A stretch of 64,000 bases of DNA from Sphingobium fuliginis. Its GTDB lineage: Bacteria; Pseudomonadota; Alphaproteobacteria; Sphingomonadales; Sphingomonadaceae. Of the stretch, positions 37,632 through 45,755 are shown piece after piece. The position numbers and the translations under genes were made by a program. The stretch is from contig NZ_SEON01000009.1 of assembly GCF_004152845.1 (NCBI RefSeq), positions 141,338 to 205,337 of the forward strand. The letters are read 5' to 3'. A model generated the notes under the pieces. It did not search any database and was not told the DNA's origin. It saw only the letters and a list, made by a program, of their open reading frames with translations. Within the stretch, counting starts at the first letter, position 1. Each line of letters begins with the position of its first letter.

Positions 37632-38341
37632 CAACCGGCCGCCTGCGGTCGGGGCGGGTAGCGCAGCGATCCGGTCGGATCGGACAGACGGCCCTTGTCC
37701 AGCTTCATCATCTGCGCGCTGCCCACCTGCGCGATCAGCGGCAGGTCGTGGGTGGCGACGACGATGGTGGTGCCCAGCCGGTTGAGCGCTTCGAACAGGG
37801 TCATGAGGCGGCGGGCCATGTCGGCGTCGACATTGCCGGTCGGCTCGTCCGCCACCAGTATTTCCGGGCGGCCGATGACGGCGCGGGCGATGGCGACGCG
37901 CTGCTGTTCCCCGCCCGACAGGGTGGCGGGGCGGGCCTGGCCGCGATCGCCCAGCCCCACCCAGTTCAGCATCTCGCTGACGGGCAGGTCGATCTCGCTC
38001 TCCTCCATGCCCGCGACCCGCAGCGGCAGGGCGATATTGTCATAGACCGACAGATGCGGGACCAGCCGGAAATCCTGGAACACCACCCCGATGCGCCGGC
38101 GGAACCCCGGCAGGCGCTTGCGGGGCAGTGTCACGACATCCTCCCCGAACAGGCGGATGACGCCGCGGCTGGGCCGCTGGGCGAGGTAGAGGAGCTTCAG
38201 CAGCGATGTCTTGCCCGCGCCCGACGCGCCGGTCAGGAAATAGAAGCCGCCGCTCGCCAGGGAGAAGCTGACGTCGGACAGCGTCTCGCTATCCAGACCA
38301 TAGCGCAGGCCGACATTTTCGAACTGTACGATGGCCGACAT
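37631..38341 (-). CDS. ftsE: Cell division ATP-binding protein FtsE
   Basis: 236-residue ABC ATPase. Walker A TGASGAGKTS (about 37-46), Q-loop VVFQDFRL, signature LSGGEQQRVAIARA (about 139-152) and Walker B LVADEPTGNVD are typical of FtsE. First gene of the minus-strand unit ftsE-ftsX-ydcF-plsC; divergent from the zinc-finger protein at 38511. Confidence 0.95.
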   Translation of the reverse strand: MSAIVQFENVGLRYGLDSETLSDVSFSLASGGFYFLTGASGAGKTSLLKLLYLAQRPSRGVIRLFGEDVVTLPRKRLPGFRRRIGVVFQDFRLVPHLSVYDNIALPLRVAGMEESEIDLPVSEMLNWVGLGDRGQARPATLSGGEQQRVAIARAVIGRPEILVADEPTGNVDADMARRLMTLFEALNRLGTTIVVATHDLPLIAQVGSAQMMKLDKGRLSDPTGSLRYPPRPQAAG

Positions 38342-38510
38342 GCGTCTATTTCAGCGCCCGCGCGCTCCCTGCTTCCCCGATGGCCTAGCCATGGCACAGC
38401 GGACGGGCGGCCGTAAAGCCCATCCGGCCTGAGTCCGCGAGTCGCGCCCGGGTGAACGGGCATGTTTGAAGCCGCTTGCCCTCGAATCCAACTCATGCCT
38501 ATGAAGCGTC

Positions 38511-39347
38511 ATGATCCTGGTGTGTCCCAATTGCGCCACGCGCTATATCGTGCCGGACAGCGCCGTCGGCCCGAACGGCCGCCAGGTTCGCTGCGCCGCC
38601 TGCAAACATAGCTGGTTCCAGGAAGGCGCCGCGCTCGCCCCGCGAGAGGAAGCATTGGCGACGGCAGGCGTGCCCGAAGTCGCGGCGCCATCGCCTCCGC
38701 CTCCGCCGCCCCCCCCGGCGCCGCCCCCACCGCCGCCTCCGGTTGAGGAGTCCGCCCCGCCAGCGGTGGAGCCCGTCGCAGCGCCCGTGGAGCCCGAACC
38801 CGTCGCGCAAGCCGCACCCCCGGAAACCGCAAGGCCGGACTATCGGTTCGACGATATTTACGGGCGCGCCGAAGCGGATGCGCGCGACGATTGGGCCGAA
38901 CCCGCGCCGGTAGCGGCGAAGCCCCGGCGCAACCGGCTGAAGATATGGACCTATGCGGCGCTCGCCTTCTGCCTGGCGATCGGCGCGGCCGGCGGGGCGC
39001 TCTGGTATTTCGGAACGCCTGGCTGGGCGGTCAATCTGGGCCTGGTGCCCGAGGAAGGCGACCCGGACCTGCTCTTCTATCTTTCCAAGCCTGCCGAGCG
39101 GCGCAAGCTGCCGACCGGGGAGGAATATTTCGCCTTTGGAGCGCGGATCGTGAACAGCGGCAAGCAGGTGCTGCCGGTGCCCCCCGTGCTGGTGCAACTG
39201 CGCGACAGGCAGAACCGGCTGGTGTTCAGCTGGACCACCAAGGCGGACCGGACCAGCCTGAAACCGGGTGAGGAAGCGTCGATCAACGAAAGCCGGATCG
39301 ACATTCCGAAAAATGCCGAGAATCTGTCGCTGACCTTCGTCCAGTGA
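38511..39347 (+). CDS. MJ0042-type zinc-finger membrane protein, ZitP-like
   Basis: 278 residues. N-terminal MJ0042 zinc finger (1-38: CPNC and CAAC pairs, [18 protein letters not shown]), a disordered Pro-rich linker with two poly-Pro runs (about 60-80), a basic patch KPRRNRLK, one membrane helix (about 146-167), and a C-terminal DUF3426-like beta domain. This is the layout of Caulobacter ZitP, which sits at the cell poles, binds PopZ and controls pili and polarity. Neighbour ftsE is divergent, 169 bases away. The ZitP role is inferred from architecture; other MJ0042/DUF3426 proteins are uncharacterised. Confidence 0.75.
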   Translation: MILVCPNCATRYIVPDSAVGPNGRQVRCAACKHSWFQEGAALAPREEALATAGVPEVAAPSPPPPPPPPAPPPPPPPVEESAPPAVEPVAAPVEPEPVAQAAPPETARPDYRFDDIYGRAEADARDDWAEPAPVAAKPRRNRLKIWTYAALAFCLAIGAAGGALWYFGTPGWAVNLGLVPEEGDPDLLFYLSKPAERRKLPTGEEYFAFGARIVNSGKQVLPVPPVLVQLRDRQNRLVFSWTTKADRTSLKPGEEASINESRIDIPKNAENLSLTFVQ

Positions 39348-39353
39348 TCCGTT

Positions 39354-39444
39354 CGTCGTTCCTGCGCAGGCGGGAACCCATCTCCTGAACGTGCCGCCTG
39401 GGACGACTTATGGGAGATGGATCCCCGCCTTCGCGGGGATGACG
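39354..39444. repeat. Class A paired palindromes (91 bp), gene-less relative of the GIY-YIG element
   Basis: The left arm 39354-39385 and right arm 39413-39444 align with the left and right ends of the GIY-YIG element at 4 differences per 32 bases each, and keep the inner CCCATCTCC / GGAGATGG boundaries. The inner spacer is only 27 bases. Right-arm changes keep the hairpin paired. It lies between the convergent ZitP-like and pirin genes. Confidence 0.75.
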
Positions 39445-39455
39445 ATCTCAAAAAA

Positions 39456-40379
39456 TCACGGATAGCTCACCGTCTTCGGCCGTCCCTGGGGGATCGGGAT
39501 GAATTCCCGGTCGTCGCCAGGGATCAGGGGAAAGCGCATGGCTTCCCAATCCTCGCGGGCCTGCATCAGGCGGTCGGTGGAGGATGACACGAAATTCCAC
39601 CAGACATGGCGAGGCGTCCGGAACGCCTCTCCCCCGCAAAGTATGACGCGGCCGCCGTCCACGCTCATCAACGTCGCCCTGATGCCGGGCCGCAGGACGT
39701 AGAGCATCTGCGGCTGGAGCATCACCCCGTCCAGCGCTGCGTCGCCGCCGGAGACATAGATCGCCCGCTCCTCCGCATCCGCGTCGATGGGGACCGAACC
39801 GCCGGGCGAGAGCTGGATGTCGGCATAGATGGTGTTCGCATAGGTGGTGACCGGTGAGGTTGCGCCCCACAGGCTGCCCATGATCACGCGTGCCCGCGCC
39901 CCAGCGCCATCGATGACGGGCAGACCGCCTTCACCGACATGCTCGAAGGCCGGGTCCATCTCCTCATAACGGTCGGGAAGCGCGAGCCAGGTCTGGATGG
40001 CGGACAGTTTCGACAGCTTTGCCCGGTCCTCGTCCGGCGACCGCTCGCTGTGGACGATGCCCTTGCCAGCGGTCATCAGGTTGACCGCGCCCGGCTCGAT
40101 CAACTGCTCCGTGCCCAGGGAATCGCGGTGGAGGAAGCTGCCTTCATACATATAGGTGACGGTGGCGAGGTTGATGTGCGGGTGGGGGCGCACGTCCACG
40201 CCCTGCCCCGGTTCGATCCGGGCGGGACCGGCCTGGTCGAAGAAGATGAAGGGGCCGACCATGGTGCGATCCTTCACCGGCAGGGAACGATGGACGCGGA
40301 AATCGCCCAGGTCATGGGTGGTGGGCGTGATCGTCTGGATGATCGGATCGTTCTGGATGATCGGTTCGGGCGGGGTCAT
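39456..40379 (-). CDS. Pirin-family bicupin protein
   Basis: 307 residues. Pirin N-domain with the metal-binding pattern RPHPHINLATVTYM (about 63-76), and HRDSLG and GIVHSERSP supplying the remaining His/Glu ligands. The C-terminal cupin is complete. Bacterial pirins include quercetin dioxygenases and regulators; the role here is unknown. The start ATG overlaps the stop of the GST gene, so both are one transcript. Confidence 0.9.
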   Translation of the reverse strand: MTPPEPIIQNDPIIQTITPTTHDLGDFRVHRSLPVKDRTMVGPFIFFDQAGPARIEPGQGVDVRPHPHINLATVTYMYEGSFLHRDSLGTEQLIEPGAVNLMTAGKGIVHSERSPDEDRAKLSKLSAIQTWLALPDRYEEMDPAFEHVGEGGLPVIDGAGARARVIMGSLWGATSPVTTYANTIYADIQLSPGGSVPIDADAEERAIYVSGGDAALDGVMLQPQMLYVLRPGIRATLMSVDGGRVILCGGEAFRTPRHVWWNFVSSSTDRLMQAREDWEAMRFPLIPGDDREFIPIPQGRPKTVSYP

Positions 40380-41083
40380 GCTGCGTCCAGTTCGGGATAG
40401 TGGCGGAAGACATCTTCGTCGGTGAACGGCAGGCGCCGTTCGCTTGCCAGATAGTCCTGCAATTCGGGCAGCGCCGCAACCCGGTCATGCAGATCGGCAA
40501 GGCGCGGGAAGGATGGCGTCAGCGTCGCCATGCGCAGCGGAAAGGCATAGCGCAATCCCGCGATCAGGTGAAAGAGCGAGAGATCGGCATAGCTCCAGCT
40601 TCGGCCTGCCAGCCAGTCGCCCGTCTCCGCGCTCAGGGCATGTTCGAAATAGGTCAGGAATTTGGGGATGCGGCCGGCGCGAAACCCCTGGGCGGCGCGC
40701 AGGGCCTCGGCCTTCTGATTCTCATAATAGAGATGGGCGCCGACCGGATGGTGGACGTCATGCGCCTCCGCCACCATATCCATGATGGTGAGCTGCACCT
40801 GGGCGAGCCAATAGCGCGGCTTAAGGCCGGTGGGGCCGCATTCATGGCGTTCGGCCAGATAGAACAGGATGTTGGCGGTCTGCGCCACGGTGCGGCCGTC
40901 CGTCACCAGATAGGGCGGGGCGAAGGCGGGACCGGCGTCGTGACGCTCCATGTCCGCCATCAGCGCTTCGTCGCCGTCGGTGCGGGCGCGGTCGCGATAG
41001 GCGATGCCGCACGCCTCCATCGTCAGCCGCACGAACTCGCCGCGCCCGGCTATGGTGGACCAGTACCAGAAATCATAGGCCAT
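40376..41083 (-). CDS. Glutathione S-transferase family protein
   Basis: 235 residues with an N-terminal thioredoxin-like domain (YWSTIAGRGEFVRLTMEACG, about 7-26; TVAQTANILFYLAE, about 72-85, is the glutathione-binding segment) and an all-helical C-domain (WLAGRSWSYADLSLFHLI). YDFWYWSTIAGRGEF resembles sigma/S-crystallin-like GSTs. The ATG at 41081-41083 starts the protein; the frame begins earlier without similarity. Coupled to pirin (ATGA), which suggests oxidative or electrophile stress. Confidence 0.88.
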   Translation of the reverse strand: MAYDFWYWSTIAGRGEFVRLTMEACGIAYRDRARTDGDEALMADMERHDAGPAFAPPYLVTDGRTVAQTANILFYLAERHECGPTGLKPRYWLAQVQLTIMDMVAEAHDVHHPVGAHLYYENQKAEALRAAQGFRAGRIPKFLTYFEHALSAETGDWLAGRSWSYADLSLFHLIAGLRYAFPLRMATLTPSFPRLADLHDRVAALPELQDYLASERRLPFTDEDVFRHYPELDAA

Positions 41084-41134
41084 GATGCGCGCCTCCTTCG
41101 ACGGCGGCACAACGTTCGAACAGGCGCTATGGTG

Positions 41135-41419
41135 TCATTCGCCCGGCGCGCGAGCCTTTATCGCCAGGGCGTGGACCTTTTCGCGCAGCAGGTCGGCCAG
41201 CGCGGCATTGACCATCCGCTGGCGGGCGACGCGGTTCTGGCCCGTGAAGCGGCCGGAGACGATCTCCACGGTGAAGTGGCTCTCCCCCGATCCGTCATGC
41301 CCGGCATGGCCGCGATGCTTCTCGCTGTCATCGATCACGGCGAGCCGTTCGGGGCTGAGGGCGGCCTGCAGCCGGGCTTCGATTTCGGTGGCGACAGGGC
41401 CTTTTAGAATCTCGGTCAT
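41135..41419 (-). CDS. bolA: BolA-family protein
   Basis: 94 residues. BolA fold with the HAGH...ESHFTVEIVSGRF block (about 38-58) containing the conserved histidines, and RQRMVNAAL. BolA proteins partner monothiol glutaredoxins in Fe-S or iron signalling. It has no ribosome-binding site; CTATATAGG lies directly upstream of the start. Divergent from a J-domain gene, the usual alphaproteobacterial neighbourhood. Confidence 0.93.
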   Translation of the reverse strand: MTEILKGPVATEIEARLQAALSPERLAVIDDSEKHRGHAGHDGSGESHFTVEIVSGRFTGQNRVARQRMVNAALADLLREKVHALAIKARAPGE

Positions 41420-41423
41420 GGCC

Positions 41424-41433
41424 CCTATATAGG
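41424..41433. promoter_or_regulatory. Possible divergent -10 region of bolA and the J-domain gene
   Basis: CCTATATAGG is a palindrome a few bases upstream of the bolA start codon (41417-41419). Read on either strand it gives a TATATA-like -10 element. The 44-base gap between the two divergent starts holds nothing else. Confidence 0.3.
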
Positions 41434-41463
41434 CCCTTTATTCCCCGTTGCATCAGGACAATC

Positions 41464-42081
41464 TTGGCTAGCGATCCCTTCTCGACCCGGCGTTTCAACC
41501 GTTTCCACGGCCGCGTGGAAGGCGACCGCCCCTGCGCGGTGCCCGGCTGCGAGGAACCGGGGGAATTTCGCGCGCCGCCCCTGGAAGGAGGCCGGCCGAA
41601 CCAGGAAGGCCCACGCTGGCGCTGGCTGTGCCTCGACCATGTGCGGGAATTCAACCAGGGCTATAATTTCTTCACCGGCATGAGCCCGGAGGAGATCGCC
41701 GCCGCCCAGCGCCCCTATGCTGGGTGGGAGCGGGAAACGCGGGCCTTTTCGTCCAACGCCGCCAGTCCGCCGCCCAGATGGTCGGACTTTCAGGACCCGC
41801 TGGACGCAATCGGCGCCAAGTTCAGGGAGCGGGTGGCGAAGGCGCGGGCCGACAACCAGACGCGGCAGGACGGAAAATTCCTGTCGCGGGACGACCGGCG
41901 GGCGCTGGAGGTGATGGGGTTGCCGATCGACGCCGACCGAAGGGCGCTGCGGCAGCGCTACACCGAATTGCTGCGGCGCTTTCATCCCGATCATAATGGC
42001 GGCGACCGGAGCCATGAGGCTTTGTTGCAGGGAGTGATCGAGGCCTATCAATTGTTGAGGAAGGCTGAGGCTTTCGCTTGA
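41464..42081 (+). CDS. J-domain-containing protein
   Basis: 205 residues. The C-terminal J domain (about 150-203) contains the HPD motif in LLRRFHPDHNGGDRS, which stimulates Hsp70 ATPases. The N-terminal part has CAVPGCEEPGEFRAPP and WLCLDHVREFNQGYNFF, a family-specific cysteine/histidine region that could bind a metal. The start is TTG at 41464 with CAGGA upstream. An Hsp70-family gene follows 85 bases later on the same strand, making a functional pair plausible. Confidence 0.88.
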   Translation: MASDPFSTRRFNRFHGRVEGDRPCAVPGCEEPGEFRAPPLEGGRPNQEGPRWRWLCLDHVREFNQGYNFFTGMSPEEIAAAQRPYAGWERETRAFSSNAASPPPRWSDFQDPLDAIGAKFRERVAKARADNQTRQDGKFLSRDDRRALEVMGLPIDADRRALRQRYTELLRRFHPDHNGGDRSHEALLQGVIEAYQLLRKAEAFA

Positions 42082-42085
42082 ACAT

Positions 42086-42112
42086 CGTCGTTCCCGCACA
42101 GGCGGGAATGAC
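42086..42112. repeat. Class A single palindrome
   Basis: CGTCGTTCCCGCACAGGCGG and GAATGAC, one arm of the class A family, between the J-domain gene and the Hsp70 gene. Confidence 0.65.
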
Positions 42113-42166
42113 TTGTGATCGGTTCATCGCGCTGTCATAGGCGCCGACCCTTCCCCGGAGATTCCT

Positions 42167-43453
42167 ATGACAACCCGCGCCCTGGGCCTCGATTTCGGCA
42201 CGACCAACAGCGTGGCCGCGCTCGCTGGCGGGGGCGGGTCGGAACTGGTGGAATTTGCCGGCAAGGAAGCAACCGGCGCGGTGTTCCGCTCCGCGCTCTG
42301 CTTCTGGCATGACAGCGGCGTGAAGGGCGGCATGGCGCATGAGGCGGGACCATGGGCGATAGCGGAATATCTGGAATTTCCGGAGGACAGCCGCTTCCTG
42401 CAAAGCTTCAAGTCGGTGGCGGCCAGCCCGGTCTTCGAAAGCGCGAATGTGTTCGAGAAGCGCTTCCGCTTCGAGGAACTGGGGCAGATGTTCCTCTCCC
42501 GCATGGTCGGCCATGCGGGCGGCGCGCTGGACCGGCGGCCGGAGCGGATCGTGGTCGGGCGGCCGGTGGAATATGCCGGATCACGGCCCGACGAGGCGCT
42601 CGCCCGGCGGCGCTATGACGCCATGTTCGCAGGGTTCGGGGACGAGATTCACTATGTCTACGAACCGCTGGGCGCCGCGTTCAGCTATGCCAGCCGCCTG
42701 ACCGAAGCGGCGACGATATTGGTGGCGGACTTTGGCGGGGGCACCAGCGACTTTTCCATCGTCCGGGTCGAGGCGCCGGGCGCGGCGCGGCGTTGCGTGC
42801 CGCTCGGCTCGGCGGGCATCGGCCTTGCCGGGGACCGCTTCGACTATCGGATCGTCGATCATCTGGTGCTGCCGATGCTGGGCAAGGGCGGCAGCTATCA
42901 CAGCTTCGGCAAGGAACTGGAGATTCCGCGCAGCTATTTTGCCGATTTTGCCGACTGGTCGCGGCTGGCGCTGATGCGCAACCGGCGGACCATGGACGAG
43001 CTGGCGCGGTTGCAGAAGGCCGCCCATGATCCCGACGCAATCGGACGGATGATCACGGTGATCGAGAAGGAACTGGGCTATCCGCTCTACGATGCGGTGG
43101 GGTCATTGAAACGGCGGCTGTCGGAGGCGGAGAGCGCGACTTTCCGCTTCGAAGGCGGCGGGCTCACCATCGAAAAGCAGGTAACGCGCGCCGATTTCGA
43201 GGGGTGGATCGCGCCCGACATCGCCCGGATCGAAGCCACGGTGGACAAGGCGCTCGACAGGGCGGGCGTGGCGCCCGATGCCATCGACCGGGTGTTCCTG
43301 ACCGGCGGCACGTCCCTGATCCCGGCGATCCGGCGCATTTTCGACCGGCGCTTCGGGAAAGACCATATTGCAACCGGCGGAGAATTGACGTCCATCGCCC
43401 ATGGGCTGGCGCTGGTCGGGCAGGAGGCCAATTTGGCCGAATGGGCCGCTTGA
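42167..43453 (+). CDS. Hsp70-family chaperone, YegD-like
   Basis: 428 residues, far shorter than DnaK (about 640). The ATPase domain has the phosphate-1 motif LGLDFGTTNSVAAL (about 6-19), phosphate-2 VADFGGGTSDFSIV (about 187-200) and the adenosine motif FLTGGTSLIPAIRRIF (about 378-393). No canonical substrate-binding domain or lid follows, as in YegD/HscC-like actin-fold chaperones. Located between a J-domain gene and cobS, it breaks the usual bolA/J-domain/cobS/cobT order. CGGAG precedes the ATG. Confidence 0.88.
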   Translation: MTTRALGLDFGTTNSVAALAGGGGSELVEFAGKEATGAVFRSALCFWHDSGVKGGMAHEAGPWAIAEYLEFPEDSRFLQSFKSVAASPVFESANVFEKRFRFEELGQMFLSRMVGHAGGALDRRPERIVVGRPVEYAGSRPDEALARRRYDAMFAGFGDEIHYVYEPLGAAFSYASRLTEAATILVADFGGGTSDFSIVRVEAPGAARRCVPLGSAGIGLAGDRFDYRIVDHLVLPMLGKGGSYHSFGKELEIPRSYFADFADWSRLALMRNRRTMDELARLQKAAHDPDAIGRMITVIEKELGYPLYDAVGSLKRRLSEAESATFRFEGGGLTIEKQVTRADFEGWIAPDIARIEATVDKALDRAGVAPDAIDRVFLTGGTSLIPAIRRIFDRRFGKDHIATGGELTSIAHGLALVGQEANLAEWAA

Positions 43454-43541
43454 TCCCGGCGTGTTAAGGCCCCACTCTATCGACATGCCTGTCCCTGATG
43501 GTTAGGGCAGTGCCGACCAGATCGTTCAAAGAGATTAGAAG

Positions 43542-44549
43542 ATGACCGACATCCCGAACGTCCAGCCCGATACCCGCGCCGAAACGCTGTTGGCCTCGCC
43601 CGACCGCGAAGTCGACGCGCGCGAAGTGTTCGGCATCGATGTCGACATGAAGATCCCGGCCTTTTCGGAAGCCGACGAGCGGGTGCCCGATCTCGACCCC
43701 GCCTATGTGTTCGATCCGGACACCACGCTCGCGATCCTGGCTGGTTTCGCCTATAACCGCCGCGTGATGGTGCAGGGCTATCACGGCACCGGCAAGTCGA
43801 GCCATATCGAACAGGTCGCCGCGCGCCTGCGCTGGCCGTGCATCCGCATCAACCTGGACGCGCATATCAGCCGCATCGACCTGGTCGGGCGCGACGCCAT
43901 CGTCCTGAAGGACGGGCAGCAGGTGACGGAATTCCGCGAAGGCCTGCTCCCCTGGGCGTTGCAGCGGCCTGTGGCTTTGGTGTTCGACGAATATGATGCG
44001 GGCCGCCCGGACGTGATGTTCGTGATCCAGCGCGTGCTGGAAACCGACGGCAAGATGACGCTGCTCGACCAGAACCGGGTGATTCGGCCCAATCCCTGGT
44101 TCCGCCTGTTCGCGACCGCCAACACCGTGGGTCTGGGCGACACCACCGGCCTTTATCACGGCACGCAGCAGATCAACCAGGGCCAGATGGACCGCTGGAA
44201 CCTGGTGGTGGCGCTCAACTATCTGCCCGCCGCGACCGAGGCGCAGGTGGTGCTGGCCAAGTCCGGCGAGTACGACCATGAGGGCGGCCGCAAGGAAGTC
44301 GAGAATATGATCAAGGTGGCGGAACTGACGCGTCAGGGCTTCGTCAACGGCGACATATCGACCGTCATGAGCCCGCGCACCGTGATAAGCTGGGCGCAGA
44401 ATGCGCTGATCTTCAAGAATATCGGCTTCGCCTTCCGCCTGAGCTTCCTCAACAAATGCGATGAGGCGGAGCGGCCGCTGGTGGCCGAATATTATCAGCG
44501 CGTCTTCGGCAAGGACCTGCCCGAAAGCGTCGCGCACCGGGCGGCGTGA
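43542..44549 (+). CDS. cobS: CobS-type AAA+ ATPase (cobaltochelatase subunit family)
   Basis: 335 residues. The N-terminal region (about 1-60) precedes an AAA+ domain with Walker A GYHGTGKS (79-86), Walker B ALVFDEYD (145-152) and sensor-region [13 protein letters not shown]. In cobalt-inserting organisms CobS, CobT and CobN form the aerobic cobaltochelatase. No cobN or other cob gene is in this window, so the name reflects family, not proven function. CobT follows after two intervening genes. Confidence 0.9.
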   Translation: MTDIPNVQPDTRAETLLASPDREVDAREVFGIDVDMKIPAFSEADERVPDLDPAYVFDPDTTLAILAGFAYNRRVMVQGYHGTGKSSHIEQVAARLRWPCIRINLDAHISRIDLVGRDAIVLKDGQQVTEFREGLLPWALQRPVALVFDEYDAGRPDVMFVIQRVLETDGKMTLLDQNRVIRPNPWFRLFATANTVGLGDTTGLYHGTQQINQGQMDRWNLVVALNYLPAATEAQVVLAKSGEYDHEGGRKEVENMIKVAELTRQGFVNGDISTVMSPRTVISWAQNALIFKNIGFAFRLSFLNKCDEAERPLVAEYYQRVFGKDLPESVAHRAA

Positions 44550-44550
44550 C

Positions 44551-44973
44551 GTGATCGTCGTCGAACGGATCGATCCGGAGGGCGGGACCGCCCATCGGAT
44601 CAGCATTCGCGGGCATGAACTGATCGCGGACATGTCGGCGCCGGACGGCCATGATGCCGGGCCGGACCCGCATGACCTTTACGATTCGGCCTTGGGCGCG
44701 TGCAAGGCGATGACGATGCTCTGGTATGCGCAGCGCAACGGCATTCCGGTGGAGGGCATCCATGTCGGCGTGGTGCGCGACGCGAGCCAGGAACGGCAGG
44801 GCATCTACAGGCTGACCACGCGCATCGCGCTGTCCGGTCCGCTCACCGAGGAGCAGCATGACAGACTGATCGCCGTCGCCGCGAAATGCCCGGTGCACAA
44901 GCTGATGAGCGAGGTCGAAACGCAGATCGAAACCATCGCCGTGCCCATGGTCGGGGAGGGCGAGCGGCCGTGA
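44551..44973 (+). CDS. OsmC-family protein
   Basis: 140 residues. OsmC/Ohr fold with the peroxidatic-cysteine pair positions: LGACKAMTM (about 50-58) and AAKCPVHKLM (about 111-120). OsmC proteins reduce hydroperoxides. GTG start at 44551 directly after the cobS stop, which fits coupling. Its stop overlaps the next GTG start. Confidence 0.85.
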   Translation: MIVVERIDPEGGTAHRISIRGHELIADMSAPDGHDAGPDPHDLYDSALGACKAMTMLWYAQRNGIPVEGIHVGVVRDASQERQGIYRLTTRIALSGPLTEEQHDRLIAVAAKCPVHKLMSEVETQIETIAVPMVGEGERP

Positions 44974-45755
44974 GCGAGCCTGTCGCCCTGACGCCGGAAA
45001 AAGCCCGCCTGCCGCTGGAGAGCGCGTTCAACCTGCGCGACTTCGGTGGTTATGCGACCGCCGATGGGCGCTGCGTGAAGCGCGGCATGCTCTACCGGTC
45101 GGGGACGATGGCGCTGCTGACGGACGCGGATGCGGACCATCTCCGCTCGCTCGGCATCAAGGCGATCTGCGATTTCCGCCGCGGCAACGAACGGACCGCC
45201 GAACCCACGCTCTGGCATGGGAGCGAGGTCGATTATTTCTGCCGCGACTATGCGGAAAGCAGCGGGCTCCTCGGAGAGATGCTGAAGCGCGACGGCGCGA
45301 CCGCGGACGATATGCGGCAGACGATGATCGCCCTCTATCGCGTCATTCCGGTCGACCATGCCGAATCCTACCGCGCCATGTTCGCGCGGATCGCGGATGG
45401 GCGCGTGCCGTTGCTGATCAACTGTTCGGCGGGCAAGGACCGGACCGGCGTGGGCGCGGCGCTGGTTCTGGCGGCGCTGGGCGTCCCGCGTCCGACCATC
45501 GTTCAGGATTATCTGGCGACCAACGCCCATGCCGATTGGGACTGGCTGCTGGCGCAGCGCAACACGCTGGTGGCGCGGATGCGGCTGACCAGAACCGACA
45601 TGCTCGAACCGCTGCTGAAGGCGGAATCCGTCTATCTGGATACATTGTTCGCGACGCTGGATGAAAGCCATGGCGGCGTGGACGGCTATCTGAACGATGT
45701 GCTGGGCGTCGACGCCGCGGCACGGGATTCGATGCGCGGAATGTTGCTCGACTGA
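44970..45755 (+). CDS. Tyrosine-protein phosphatase family (PTP/DSP-like)
   Basis: 261 residues. P-loop [12 protein letters not shown] (Cys about 152, CX5R) and the N-terminal [10 protein letters not shown] with [10 protein letters not shown] are characteristic of the tyrosine-phosphatase-3 group (IphP/PtpA-like), which include phosphoinositide and protein-tyrosine phosphatases. The GTG start overlaps the OsmC stop; its own stop overlaps the cobT start. Substrate unknown. Confidence 0.88.
   Translation: MSEPVALTPEKARLPLESAFNLRDFGGYATADGRCVKRGMLYRSGTMALLTDADADHLRSLGIKAICDFRRGNERTAEPTLWHGSEVDYFCRDYAESSGLLGEMLKRDGATADDMRQTMIALYRVIPVDHAESYRAMFARIADGRVPLLINCSAGKDRTGVGAALVLAALGVPRPTIVQDYLATNAHADWDWLLAQRNTLVARMRLTRTDMLEPLLKAESVYLDTLFATLDESHGGVDGYLNDVLGVDAAARDSMRGMLLD

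Noticed and set aside
43454..43541. Cobalamin riboswitch before cobS
   Set aside because: The gap is only 88 bases and I see no B12-box-like sequence; the element needs about 200 bases.
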